Assembly: GCA_900321655.1 (NCBI GenBank)
Contig: ONWU01000018.1
Span: 1-34,179 of the forward strand
Direction: 5' to 3'
Length of the DNA stretch: 34,179 nucleotides
DNA from: an uncultured Bacteroidales bacterium
Lineage (GTDB): Bacteria; Bacteroidota; Bacteroidia; Bacteroidales; UBA932
Shown here: positions 16,610 to 24,817 of the stretch, in pieces
Numbering within the stretch: position 1 is the first letter of the stretch
Layout of the letters: every line of letters begins with the position of its first letter
The notes under the pieces: generated by a model
Database searches by the model: none
What the model was told of the DNA's origin: nothing
The model's input: only the letters and a program-made list of their open reading frames with translations
Program-made: the position numbers and the translations under genes

Positions 16610-17275
16610 ATGAAACGATTATTGTCTGCTTTCCTGCTGTCTATCTTAACGGCTTTGTATGCCCTTGCCCAGCAACCCATTTATCTTTTTCCTGAGTTTA
16701 AGCCTGCAGAAGTGGTTTTTCACGGTTTTTCTCCGGAAAAAGTGAATGTCAATATAGATGCTGCCGGGCAGCGCATCCTCTATCAGAGAGGAGGAAAGGT
16801 GTATGAAATGACCAACGCCTATGCCCTGGAGTCTATGGCTGTTAACGGACAAACGTTCGTGATGAAAAACGGCCTTTTGTGCGAACGGCTATCCTGGGAA
16901 AAGGATACGGTTTATGTTAATTGGCGCTTCAAGAAGGTGAATACGGGCTCCGTAGGGGCCATGGGGGCCGCCACACAGAACAAAGTGGATGTCCTGTGGA
17001 CCAATACAGTCTCCGGAACTCCCGTGGAAGGGGAGGGTCGTTATTACGCGATGGGAGAGTACTCCCGGGAGATCTGGGAGCGGAAGAGTGACAATACCTA
17101 TATCTTCCGTATAGGAGACACGGAGTATACGGCCAAGCGTCTGAAAGATCTTTACAAGGCTTTTCCGGAGCAGAAAGAGGCCCTGAAAGCCTATGTCAAG
17201 GAAAAGAAATATACTATGGAAAATGCGCAGGAGGCATTGAATGTTATCTCATACCTTCGAGGTCTGGTTCAGTAA
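16610..17275 (+). CDS. Secreted protein of unknown function
   Basis: A 221-residue protein whose first 21 residues (MKRLLSAFLLSILTALYALA then Q) are a Sec signal peptide with no lipobox Cys. I do not recognise the family. Residues about 25-150 look beta-rich (GQRILYQRGGKVYEMTNAYA, GRYYAMGEYSREIWERKSDN), while the last 60 residues are rich in Lys/Glu/Ala and predicted helical (LKDLYKAFPEQKEALKAYVK). It sits between two SusC/SusD pairs, 67 bp after SusD 1 and downstream of a terminator, with no clear TAnnTTTG promoter, so it may depend on read-through. It ends at its own terminator. Its codons are more mixed than those of the neighbouring SusC/SusD genes. It is likely periplasmic or surface-exposed. 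Confidence 0.75.
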   Translation: MKRLLSAFLLSILTALYALAQQPIYLFPEFKPAEVVFHGFSPEKVNVNIDAAGQRILYQRGGKVYEMTNAYALESMAVNGQTFVMKNGLLCERLSWEKDTVYVNWRFKKVNTGSVGAMGAATQNKVDVLWTNTVSGTPVEGEGRYYAMGEYSREIWERKSDNTYIFRIGDTEYTAKRLKDLYKAFPEQKEALKAYVKEKKYTMENAQEALNVISYLRGLVQ

Positions 17276-17298
17276 ACATCGGCCTGTAGTCCCCTTAA

Positions 17299-17325
17299 GG
17301 CGACCCTTCCGGGTCGCTTTTTTTA
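17299..17325 (+). terminator. Rho-independent terminator after the unknown secreted protein
   Basis: Stem GCGACCC (17300-17306) with GGGTCGC (17311-17317), TTCC loop, T tract 17318-17324. Confidence 0.85.
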
Positions 17326-17443
17326 TTTAGAAGAATTATAGGCCGATGGAAGCATTAGATGCTGAGTTTGAACACTATAAATCCTCTACCATATTAAATA
17401 CAATGCTAATTAAGGAATTTTATTAGATTAAATCTTTACAATC

Positions 17444-17478
17444 TTTGGGTGTGATTTAAAAAATTATTCATATATTTG
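17444..17478 (+). promoter_or_regulatory. Promoter of SusC/SusD pair 2
   Basis: TTTG (17444-17447) and TATATTTG (17471-17478) both match the Bacteroidetes consensus exactly; the 23-bp spacing is slightly longer than usual. The surrounding 17330-17556 stretch is strongly AT-rich, and apart from a small hairpin (AGCAT-TAG-ATGCT at 17351-17363) I see nothing else in it. Confidence 0.7.
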
Positions 17479-17556
17479 CACAAATATATACCTAAAACAG
17501 AGAGTAATACTAAACCAAACCTATTAACTTATTATTAACTCTAAAACCAATCGCAC

Positions 17557-20500
17557 ATGAAAAATCTCTTTTTAAGAGTGACCATGACTTTGGCACTGCT
17601 CGCAGGCTGCATGTCGGCCTTCGCCCAGTCCACGGTCAAAGGTACTGTGAAAGATGCTGCCGGTGAAGCTATCATCGGAGCAGCTGTGCAGGTAGCCGGA
17701 ACCCACAACGGTGCCATCACCGATCTGAATGGTTCCTTTACCCTCCCCGGCGTCTACCAAGGCGACAAGCTGGAGGTCTCCTGCATCGGTTATGCCGGCC
17801 AGACCATCACTTGGAATGGCGGCGTAGTTAACGTAGTGCTTCAGGAAGATGCAGAAATGCTGGAAGGCACTGTGGTAACCGCCCTCGGTATCCGCAAGGA
17901 TGAGAGAAAGGTGGGTTACGCTGTTTCTTCCGTTTCGGCCGAGAGCCTGAACGCTACCGTGGCCCCTTCCCTGGGTTCCGCCCTCTATGGTAAGGCTTCC
18001 GGCGTGCGTATCAGCACGGCTCCCGGTGGTGCTACCGGTGCTATTTCCATCCAGGTCCGTGGTATTTCCACCATCACCGGTTCCAACCAGCCCCTCGTGG
18101 TGGTTGACGGCGTTCCTATCCGTAACGGAGATGCCAACAACGGCGACTACTGGAATACCCAGCGCATCCAGAGTAACGGTCTGGCCGATATCAACGTGGA
18201 AGATATCGAGAACCTCACCATCCTGAAGGGTGCCTCCGCCACTTCCCTCTACGGTTCCGAAGGTGCCAACGGTGTTGTGCTCATTACCATGAAACAGGGT
18301 AAGCGCAACAGCGGCGTGCACGTAGAATTCGGCGCTTCCGTCCAGGGAGACTTCGTGGCTTACATGCCCAAGTACCAGACCACCTTCGGTCCTGGTCAGA
18401 GAAGCAACCTCTGGGCCACCAACGGCACCACCGAGGACGGTTTCTACTATCAGACCGACAGGAACGGCAACCAGGTACTGGGTGTTCACAACGTGAATAC
18501 TTACTTCGGTCCTCGGTACGATGGTCGTGATGTGTACTACTTCGACGGAACTATCCGCAAGTTCAACCCCATTAATGCCAACCCCTGGAACGACCTGTTC
18601 CGCACCGGTCTCACCCAGCAGTACAATGTGGCTGTGACCGCCGGTACCGAGAAGGGTAACATGCGTTTCGCCTACACCTTCTTCGACAACCTGCCCAACC
18701 AGTACAACTCCCACATCGGCAAGCACAACTTCGCTCTGTCCGGTAGCCAGAACATCACCGCCAACGGCGCCGTGAAGCTCGGTTACTCCATCAACTACAT
18801 GAACCAGAACGTGAAGAACCGTCCTTACCGTATTTCCCGTGTCACCAACAACTTCTCCGGTATGTTCGGTGCTTTCGATGACATCAAATATGTCCGGGAG
18901 CATGCCGTCACCTCGGCTGGTTACATGAACCGTGTCTATACCTCCACCCAGCACGAGAATCCTGCTGAAGGTTGGGCTTATAACCTTCCTTTCGGTTCCG
19001 TGGTTGACGAGTATCTGTGGCAGATCCTCGGCCGCGAGCAGCTTGAAAACAACCAGCGCCTCATCGGTAGCGTGACCCCCAGCTGGGAGATCATCAAGGG
19101 CCTCACCCTGAAAGGCAACCTGGCCATCGACTATACCGGCCAGAAGATTGAAGATCAGCGTAAGACCCGCTACTCCAGCGCCTTCGGAAATGATGGTGAC
19201 AATTTCTACAGCTTGAGCAACAACACGTATACCACCGTCTATGGTGATGCGATGCTCAACTTCAACCGCAACCTCACCGACAAACTGGGCCTCGACGCCA
19301 GCATTGGTTACTCTGCACGTCATGAGCAGACCCTCAACACCAGTGTTTCCACTAGCGGTGGCCTATCTGTTGAGAACTGGTTCCATCTGGCTGCCAGTAA
19401 CAATTCCCCTAACGGCAGTATGACCAAGCGGGAGTTCCTCAAGCAGGCCCTCTTCGGCATTGTTTCCTTCTCTTATGACAACTGGGCCTATCTCGAAGGT
19501 ACCATCCGTAACGAGAAAGTTTCTTCCCTGAAGAACGGATACAACTCTTACTGGTATCCTTCCGTGAACGGCGCCATCGTCCTTTCCGAGCTCATCAAGA
19601 GCACCCCTACCTGGATTGACTTTGCAAAGATTCGTGCTTCTTACGGTGTAGTGGGTAATGCTCCCTCTGCATACACCGCCGCCCTTGCATACACCCAGGC
19701 CATTGAGCAGGGTCCATACGGCGACTATATTTACAACCGTGTAGATACCGGACTGAACAACGAATCCCTGAGGCCTGAGACCACTTACGAGTTTGAGGTT
19801 GGTCTGGAAGGCAAGTTCCTCAAGAACCGTTTGGGCTTTGACCTGTCTTACTACAACAAGCGCATCAAGGACCAGATCCTGCAGACTACCGCTCCCATGA
19901 GCGCCGGTGGTTCCTCCATCTGGATGAACGTGGGTGAGCTCCGCAACCAGGGTGTTGAATTCAACGTTTATGGTACCCCCATCGAAACCCGTGACTGGAA
20001 ATTGAACCTGAGTGCCAACGCCGCTTGGAACACCAATAAGGTGGTTAAGCTGGCCGATGGCCTGGATGTCCTGGAACATCGCAACCTGGACGGTGGTGCA
20101 GCTTACCTGTACTCCTTCGTAGGCCAGAAGATGGGTGACATCTATGCTTATGCCCCCCTCACCAACGACAAGGGGCAGACCATTGTTTACTCCACCCTCG
20201 GAGACCCCACCGGTGACGGTTTTGCCAAACTGACCGACGGTCCCGTGAAAGTGGGTAACGCCCTGCCCGACCTCATTGGCGGTTTCTCCTTCTCCCTGAG
20301 CTACAAGCGCTTCACCCTGGATGCCAACTTCAACTTCCAGATCGGTGGTGATGTCGTGAACACTCCTTACGAGTATTTGATGGGCCGAGGCGGCCTCGAG
20401 GATTCCATGAAGTATCGTGACGAAGCTCACGGCGGTCTGGCCTACTACTTCGATGCCAACGGTTACTGCGTTCCCGCCCGTCACAGTGACACGGCCGGTC

Positions 20501-20901
20501 CCGGCGGTGAGAGGATCTGGCACAACGGTATGATTGTGGAAGGTGTCAAGGAAGACGGCACTCCCAACGATCAGATCATTTCCTCCGACATCTGGTACAA
20601 CTGGACCTACAACTGGGGAACTGGTGATCCTACCTACTATTCGCACGCTGTCTTCAAGAACACTTACCTGAAGTGCCGCGAACTTTCCCTCACCTATGCT
20701 CTTCCTGAGAAGCTCACCAAGGGCTGGTGCCAGGGTCTGAAGGTCTCCGTCTTCGCCCGTAACCCGTTCTACATCTACAAGAACCTCCCGATCTGGGATG
20801 CTGAGGCTTCCGACTCTACCGGTTGGACCAACCAGGCCTTCCTTGAGGGTTCCACCAATGCTACCCGCACCTTCGGTTTCTCCCTGCGTGCGAACTTCTA
20901 A
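17557..20901 (+). CDS. SusC/RagA-family TonB-linked outer-membrane protein (pair 2)
   Basis: A 1114-residue transporter with signal peptide (cleavage near AFAQ, residue 24), the carboxypeptidase-regulatory-like domain (TVKGTVKDAAGEAIIGAAV), a plug with PLVVVDGVPIRNGD and LKGASATSLYGSEGANGVVL near residue 223, and a barrel ending in FGFSLRANF. Compared with the usual SusC plug motif YGSRAANGV it has YGSEGANGV. The first 110 or so residues and the untranslated leader are closely similar to SusC 1, while the barrels are only distantly related, so the two probably take different substrates. The SusD partner starts 26 bp after its stop. No regulator gene lies beside it. Substrate is unknown. Confidence 0.95.
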   Translation: MKNLFLRVTMTLALLAGCMSAFAQSTVKGTVKDAAGEAIIGAAVQVAGTHNGAITDLNGSFTLPGVYQGDKLEVSCIGYAGQTITWNGGVVNVVLQEDAEMLEGTVVTALGIRKDERKVGYAVSSVSAESLNATVAPSLGSALYGKASGVRISTAPGGATGAISIQVRGISTITGSNQPLVVVDGVPIRNGDANNGDYWNTQRIQSNGLADINVEDIENLTILKGASATSLYGSEGANGVVLITMKQGKRNSGVHVEFGASVQGDFVAYMPKYQTTFGPGQRSNLWATNGTTEDGFYYQTDRNGNQVLGVHNVNTYFGPRYDGRDVYYFDGTIRKFNPINANPWNDLFRTGLTQQYNVAVTAGTEKGNMRFAYTFFDNLPNQYNSHIGKHNFALSGSQNITANGAVKLGYSINYMNQNVKNRPYRISRVTNNFSGMFGAFDDIKYVREHAVTSAGYMNRVYTSTQHENPAEGWAYNLPFGSVVDEYLWQILGREQLENNQRLIGSVTPSWEIIKGLTLKGNLAIDYTGQKIEDQRKTRYSSAFGNDGDNFYSLSNNTYTTVYGDAMLNFNRNLTDKLGLDASIGYSARHEQTLNTSVSTSGGLSVENWFHLAASNNSPNGSMTKREFLKQALFGIVSFSYDNWAYLEGTIRNEKVSSLKNGYNSYWYPSVNGAIVLSELIKSTPTWIDFAKIRASYGVVGNAPSAYTAALAYTQAIEQGPYGDYIYNRVDTGLNNESLRPETTYEFEVGLEGKFLKNRLGFDLSYYNKRIKDQILQTTAPMSAGGSSIWMNVGELRNQGVEFNVYGTPIETRDWKLNLSANAAWNTNKVVKLADGLDVLEHRNLDGGAAYLYSFVGQKMGDIYAYAPLTNDKGQTIVYSTLGDPTGDGFAKLTDGPVKVGNALPDLIGGFSFSLSYKRFTLDANFNFQIGGDVVNTPYEYLMGRGGLEDSMKYRDEAHGGLAYYFDANGYCVPARHSDTAGPGGERIWHNGMIVEGVKEDGTPNDQIISSDIWYNWTYNWGTGDPTYYSHAVFKNTYLKCRELSLTYALPEKLTKGWCQGLKVSVFARNPFYIYKNLPIWDAEASDSTGWTNQAFLEGSTNATRTFGFSLRANF

Positions 20902-20927
20902 ACCTGGACGTGAACCTTTAAAAGATT

Positions 20928-22571
20928 ATGACAATGAAAAAGATATTTGCACTTCTTCTGGGCGCAGTCGTCGTTTCGCTGTTCGTCGTTTCCTGCTCCA
21001 AAAAGGATTTTGACGATAAATTCTACGATCCGTCCAAGACTACTACCGTCACCTGTGACAAACTTATGTCCGGTGTATTCCATGTAGGTAGCGTTACCTA
21101 CAAGGGCTTTGGCTACATGACTTACTGGCGTCTCTATACCTGGGAGGCCGTTATCGCCCAGTTCACCCAGCAAAAGGGTTTCACCAACGAGTCCGGTGGT
21201 GTTTACTATCTGCAGGACAGCTGGTGCAACGACCGTTGGAACAACTTCTATGAGACACTTGTCCAGTTCCGCAAGATGCAGGACGTTGCCAGCCAGGATA
21301 ACAATGCTGACAATAAGATTTTCCTGGCCCTTGCTGAAGTATTCATCCTGGATCAGCTGGATCAGGTAGTGACCGCTTTCGGCCCGGCTCCTTACAGCCA
21401 GGCAGGCTATCTGGCCATCACCGGTGACCTCGCCACCGCCCGTCCCGCATACGAAAGTGACGAAGCCCTCTTCGGCATGATGATCGACCGCCTGGGCGAG
21501 CTTTACAACGAGATTACCTCCATGTCCATTACCAACGAGGTAAGGGCCAAGCTCGAAAAGCAGGACTTCATCAACAAGGGCGATATCGACCTCTGGGCTC
21601 GCTATGCCAACTCGCTTCGCCTGCGTATTGCTACTCAGGTAGCAGCAAAGGGCTCCCTCACCTCCAAGGCACATGCCGCCATTGCCGAGTGCGCTACCAG
21701 AAAACTTGCCGACACTTTCGAGTCTGATGGTACTACCAACGGTATCTTTGGTGCTGTAGGTATTCAGACCGGTCAGGGCGGAGACTTCTATAATTGGTAT
21801 AAGGATGGTTTCAGCGGCAGTGACCGCCGGAACGCCTGGGCTTCCCAGACCGTTATCGACGCCATGCAGATTACGGGTGTGAATGATCCTCGTCTGAAGA
21901 TCTTCTATCATCCCAATGCTGCCGGTGAGTTCATAGGACTTTCCATTGACGAGGATAAAGCCACCCAGACCAGAAATCTGGATAAGGGTTGGAACGAGCG
22001 TCCTTACGCTTCCATCGACTCCGTTACCTTCACGGCTAACAGCACGATGAGCAACCCCATCCTCACTCCGGCCGAGACCTGGTTCCTCCTTGCCGAGGCT
22101 TATGATCAGGGTTATGCCAGCGGTGATGCCAAGGCTGCCTTCAAGAAGGGCGTCAAGGCCTCTATCTACGAATGGTACAACCGCAATATCACCAGCGTTT
22201 CCAATATCGGAAGCACGGGCAAGAACTATCAGGCTAAAGCTTCTGATATTCCTAACGCGGCTGCCATCGATACTTATGCCGACGCCGTTTGGGATGAGTA
22301 CGACGATCCTCTTGAGGCTATCATGACCCAGAAATGGCTCCATCTGAGCCTGATGAATGCCCACGAGTCCTGGAACGATATCCGTCGTACCGGCTATCCC
22401 GCACTCACTTACCGTCCCGACACCCAGTCGCAGCAGAATCGTACTATTGTCCAGAGGTTGCTCTATCCTAACGCTGAGAAGAACAACAACAAGGCTAACT
22501 ACGAAGCTGCCACCGCATCCTTCACTGACAGCAACGCTACCGTACTGTTCTGGGCTACCGAGCTCAAATAG
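20928..22571 (+). CDS. SusD/RagB-family surface glycan-binding lipoprotein (pair 2)
   Basis: A 547-residue lipoprotein; the ATG at 20934 is an equally possible start (MKKIFALLLGAVVVSLFVVS then the lipobox Cys). The body shows SusD-like features: the N-terminal FDDKFYDPSKTTT, LYTWEAVIAQFTQQKG, the conserved FLALAEVFILDQLDQVVTAFGPAPYSQ helix pair, RYANSLRLRIATQV, TPAETWFLLAEAYDQGY (a TPR-like helix of the SusD fold) and the C-terminal EAIMTQKWLHLSLMNAHESWNDIRRTGYP. The last is the usual SusD C-terminal signature. It is the partner of the SusC encoded 26 bp upstream and should bind substrate at the cell surface. A terminator follows at 22596-22622. Confidence 0.93.
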   Translation: MTMKKIFALLLGAVVVSLFVVSCSKKDFDDKFYDPSKTTTVTCDKLMSGVFHVGSVTYKGFGYMTYWRLYTWEAVIAQFTQQKGFTNESGGVYYLQDSWCNDRWNNFYETLVQFRKMQDVASQDNNADNKIFLALAEVFILDQLDQVVTAFGPAPYSQAGYLAITGDLATARPAYESDEALFGMMIDRLGELYNEITSMSITNEVRAKLEKQDFINKGDIDLWARYANSLRLRIATQVAAKGSLTSKAHAAIAECATRKLADTFESDGTTNGIFGAVGIQTGQGGDFYNWYKDGFSGSDRRNAWASQTVIDAMQITGVNDPRLKIFYHPNAAGEFIGLSIDEDKATQTRNLDKGWNERPYASIDSVTFTANSTMSNPILTPAETWFLLAEAYDQGYASGDAKAAFKKGVKASIYEWYNRNITSVSNIGSTGKNYQAKASDIPNAAAIDTYADAVWDEYDDPLEAIMTQKWLHLSLMNAHESWNDIRRTGYPALTYRPDTQSQQNRTIVQRLLYPNAEKNNNKANYEAATASFTDSNATVLFWATELK

Positions 22572-22595
22572 TCGTAGTTGACGCACATTAATTCA

Positions 22596-22622
22596 GGGCG
22601 ACCCGCGAGGGCCGCCCTTTTT
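22596..22622 (+). terminator. Rho-independent terminator after SusD 2
   Basis: Stem GGGCGACCC (22596-22604) with GGGCCGCCC (22609-22617), one A-C mismatch, GCGA loop and T tract 22618-22622. Confidence 0.8.
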
Positions 22623-22631
22623 GTGTCTTTC

Positions 22632-22663
22632 CTTGCAAGGTTTCCGAATATGTTATATATTTG
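22632..22663 (+). promoter_or_regulatory. Promoter of the toxin-antitoxin pair
   Basis: CTTG (22632-22635) lies 20 bp before TATATTTG (22656-22663), an exact -7 match, 17 bp before the antitoxin ATG at 22681. Confidence 0.7.
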
Positions 22664-22677
22664 CAGAAAATGTTATA
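22651..22677. repeat. Direct repeats TGTTATA flanking the TA promoter -7 element
   Basis: TGTTATA occurs at 22651-22657 and again at 22671-22677, exactly 20 bp (two helical turns) apart, overlapping and following the -7 element. This is the layout expected for an operator of a ribbon-helix-helix antitoxin that represses its own promoter. Binding is inferred. Confidence 0.45.
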
Positions 22678-22680
22678 CAA

Positions 22681-22980
22681 ATGAATCCGGTAGAAAGAAA
22701 AAGCCGCAATGTACAAACTGCTTTCCGCTTTTCGGAAGATCTCCTGGAAAGGATAAAACGGGAAGCGAAAAGAAGAGGGATTTCCCTCAATGCCTACGTG
22801 GCGGATGTCCTGGACAGGGAAACCCGCGTAGAATGGCCTCATTTGCCTAAGGACTATAAGGTGTCACAGGAGATTTTGAATCTGCGGTGTGTTGATAAAT
22901 TAAGAGAACCTACTCCGGAGGAGTTCGCAGAGGATCCTAAACTTGAGTATTTGTGGAATAAGTATGTCAAGACGTATTAA
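22681..22980 (+). CDS. Ribbon-helix-helix antitoxin of a VapBC-like module
   Basis: A 99-residue protein starting at the ATG 17 bp after the -7 element; the frame stays open further upstream, but that start would precede the promoter. Residues 11-46 are an Arc/MetJ-type ribbon-helix-helix: strand NVQTAFRFS, helix EDLLERIKREAKRRG, turn, helix SLNAYVADVLDRE. The C-terminal half (about 50-99) is charged and ends LEYLWNKYVKTY, the kind of flexible tail that wraps a toxin. The PIN toxin gene overlaps its last 17 bp, so translation is coupled. It should neutralise the toxin and repress the promoter. Codon use is more AT-rich than the flanking genes, suggesting acquisition by transfer. Confidence 0.8.
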   Translation: MNPVERKSRNVQTAFRFSEDLLERIKREAKRRGISLNAYVADVLDRETRVEWPHLPKDYKVSQEILNLRCVDKLREPTPEEFAEDPKLEYLWNKYVKTY

Positions 22981-23431
22981 AGCATTTCTGGACACGAATG
23001 TCCTTGTTGATATTTTGTCATCGGAGCCTCGTCCCAATTCTGAGGCTTCTGCCATTATTCTTGATGCCATATGTTCTGGAAAAATGGAAGGAGCCATCTC
23101 AACGCAAAGTATCCTGGATTCGGCCTATATCCTTTCCAAGACTCCGGGGTTTTCTCAAACCCGGTTTAAGGAAGCTGTTTTTTACTTGAATAATTATCTT
23201 AATATTTATTCCGTGGACATCTTCAATGTGGAAAGCGCTTTACGGCATCCTTCCGGAGATTTCGAAGATGATGTCCACTGGGCTTTTGCCGATGCAACAT
23301 CCTGTGATGTCGTCATAACGGGAGATAAAAAATTCTGTACCCATCCCGACTGGGAAGGGTACAGAAAAATGGAGTGCGTGACTCCAAAAGAGTTCGTGGA
23401 GCGTATTACAGACCAAACTTCAGCGCAATAG
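22964..23431 (+). CDS. PIN-domain ribonuclease toxin (VapC-like)
   Basis: A 155-residue protein starting at the ATG that overlaps the antitoxin by 17 bp; a longer in-frame start at 22943 lies deeper inside the antitoxin gene and lacks support. PIN-domain acidic residues are visible: Asp10 in KAFLDTNVLVDIL, Asp102/Asp103 in FEDDVHWAFADA, and Asp121 in VITGDKKF, with small/polar SILDSAYIL in the second conserved block. The family cleaves RNA with Mg or Mn, often tRNA or rRNA. The target here is unknown. It is followed by no terminator; its last 26 bp overlap the convergent end of the fucosidase gene. The base composition is AT-rich like that of the antitoxin. Confidence 0.85.
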   Translation: MSRRIKAFLDTNVLVDILSSEPRPNSEASAIILDAICSGKMEGAISTQSILDSAYILSKTPGFSQTRFKEAVFYLNNYLNIYSVDIFNVESALRHPSGDFEDDVHWAFADATSCDVVITGDKKFCTHPDWEGYRKMECVTPKEFVERITDQTSAQ

Positions 23432-24779
23432 GCTCCTGCTTCAGGCCCCTGGGAAGTTTGAGGGTGACTTTACCGTCCTTGACAGTGGCTTTTACTTTCT
23501 TGCCATTGTTGAGGATGGTTACTTTTCCTCCCTTGGGCAGGTTGCCGCACCAGTGGAGCTCGGCCGGAAGGTTCTCTCCGTCCGGAAGGGCGTACACGGC
23601 GTAGCCGGTTTTTCCGTCCTTGGAGATGGTGAACCAGGTGTTGCCACAGTTGTATTTTTCCGTGATGCGGGTGCCGTAGATGGCCTGGCCGCATCGGCCC
23701 AGCCACTCGCCAATCTCCTGGAGGATCACCTCGGCCTCTTTCTCAATGATGCCTTCCGGGGTGGGGCCTACGCCCAGCACGAAGCAGCCGCCCTTGGCCA
23801 CAATCTCCGAGAGGATGTCAATGACCCGGCGGGCCGATTTGTAGTTGCGGCGCGGCGTCCAGCCCCAGTCGTTCCCGAGGGTGATGCAGGACTCCCAGGG
23901 GTGGGTAATCTGGCGGTCCGGGATGCTGCGCTCCGGGGTCTGGTAGTTCTCGTTGGGCCCCTGGATGGTGCGGTCTACGCTGATGAGGCCGGGGCTCACC
24001 CGGCGGGCGTCCACCAGCACCTCGTTCAGGCCCACCTGCTCTCCGGTAATCCAGCCGCCGTCCAGCCAGAGGATGTCCAGCTTTCCGTATCGACCTCCGG
24101 TGAGCTCCCGCAGCTGATTCTGCGTGAAGGTGACGTAGTTCTGCCACCAGTCCGGATGCATATCAATCTTGTAGTTGATGCCGCGGCGGGGAGTGGCGTA
24201 GTAGGGGTTCCAGAACCACTCGCAGTGCCAGTCCGGCTTGGAGAAATACGCGCCGATCATGAAGTCCTCCGCGCGGAAAGCGTCGAAGACGTACTTGGCG
24301 GCATCGGCCCGGGGGTTATCCTTGAAGGGACCCGCCTTGGCGATGGAGAAATCCGTGTAGCGGCTGTCGAACAGGCAGAAGCCGTCGTGGTGCTTGGTGG
24401 TGAAGATCATATACTTCATACCGGCATCCTTGAATACCCGGGCCCACTGCTCCGGGTTGAAATCCACCGGGTTGAACTCTTTGCTCAGGCCCCAGTACCA
24501 CTGCTTGTAGCCTTCGTAGGTGGTGCCTTTCGGCCGGACAATCCAGTCTTCGTTGCAGATGTTCCAGGATTCCACGATGCCGGGGACGCTGTACAGGCCC
24601 CAGTGCATGAGGACGCCGAACTTGAGGTCTTGCCACTGATCCAGCTTTTCCAGGACGGCAGGGTCTGTGGGCCACTGGTAACCGTCGGACTGCTCGTGGA
24701 CGAAGCTGTTTTCTTCCTGGGCGGCGGCCGCAAAGGACAGGCCGATGGCCAGGGCGAGGAGGGTTATTCTTTTGATCAT
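23406..24779 (-). CDS. GH29 family alpha-L-fucosidase
   Basis: A 457-residue enzyme with a Sec signal peptide (ALAIGLSFAAAAQ, cleavage near residue 20), hence exported. GH29 signatures in order: FGVLMHWGLYSVPG (His59-Trp60), the WNICNEDW loop, MIFTTKHHDGFCLFDS (His130-His131, fucose binding), and KLDILWLDGGW with Asp240 as candidate nucleophile. The C-terminal 90 residues form the usual small beta domain. GH29 enzymes are retaining alpha-L-fucosidases; subfamily and linkage cannot be settled here. The gene is divergent from SusC 3 with only 218 bp between start codons, so the pair may be co-regulated. Its 3' end overlaps the PIN toxin gene by 26 bp. Confidence 0.93.
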   Translation of the reverse strand: MIKRITLLALAIGLSFAAAAQEENSFVHEQSDGYQWPTDPAVLEKLDQWQDLKFGVLMHWGLYSVPGIVESWNICNEDWIVRPKGTTYEGYKQWYWGLSKEFNPVDFNPEQWARVFKDAGMKYMIFTTKHHDGFCLFDSRYTDFSIAKAGPFKDNPRADAAKYVFDAFRAEDFMIGAYFSKPDWHCEWFWNPYYATPRRGINYKIDMHPDWWQNYVTFTQNQLRELTGGRYGKLDILWLDGGWITGEQVGLNEVLVDARRVSPGLISVDRTIQGPNENYQTPERSIPDRQITHPWESCITLGNDWGWTPRRNYKSARRVIDILSEIVAKGGCFVLGVGPTPEGIIEKEAEVILQEIGEWLGRCGQAIYGTRITEKYNCGNTWFTISKDGKTGYAVYALPDGENLPAELHWCGNLPKGGKVTILNNGKKVKATVKDGKVTLKLPRGLKQEPIALKFGL

Positions 24780-24789
24780 AGTCGGGTGT

Positions 24790-24805
24790 TATTTGTATAC
24801 AAATA
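24790..24805. promoter_or_regulatory. 16-bp palindrome (candidate operator) in the fucosidase/SusC 3 intergenic region
   Basis: TATTTGTATACAAATA is a perfect palindrome centred between 24797 and 24798. It lies 10 bp upstream of the fucosidase start codon and partly overlaps its -7 element (24800-24807). The position fits a repressor site, but it could also be a chance product of AT-rich promoter sequence. Confidence 0.45.
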
Positions 24806-24807
24806 TA
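24800..24807 (-). promoter_or_regulatory. -7 element of the fucosidase gene
   Basis: The - strand reads TATATTTG, an exact TAnnTTTG match, 20 bp before the ATG (24779). The -33 region is only TTTTCGG-like. Confidence 0.6.
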
Positions 24808-24817
24808 GGTTTTTTAT

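Noticed and set aside
22621-22680. Longer antitoxin start at 22621
   Set aside because: It would begin before the promoter -7 element, and its extra residues look like translated promoter DNA.
22943-22963. Upstream in-frame start for the PIN toxin
   Set aside because: It lies deeper in the antitoxin gene; the ATG at 22964 gives the standard PIN N-terminus (a few residues before the first Asp).
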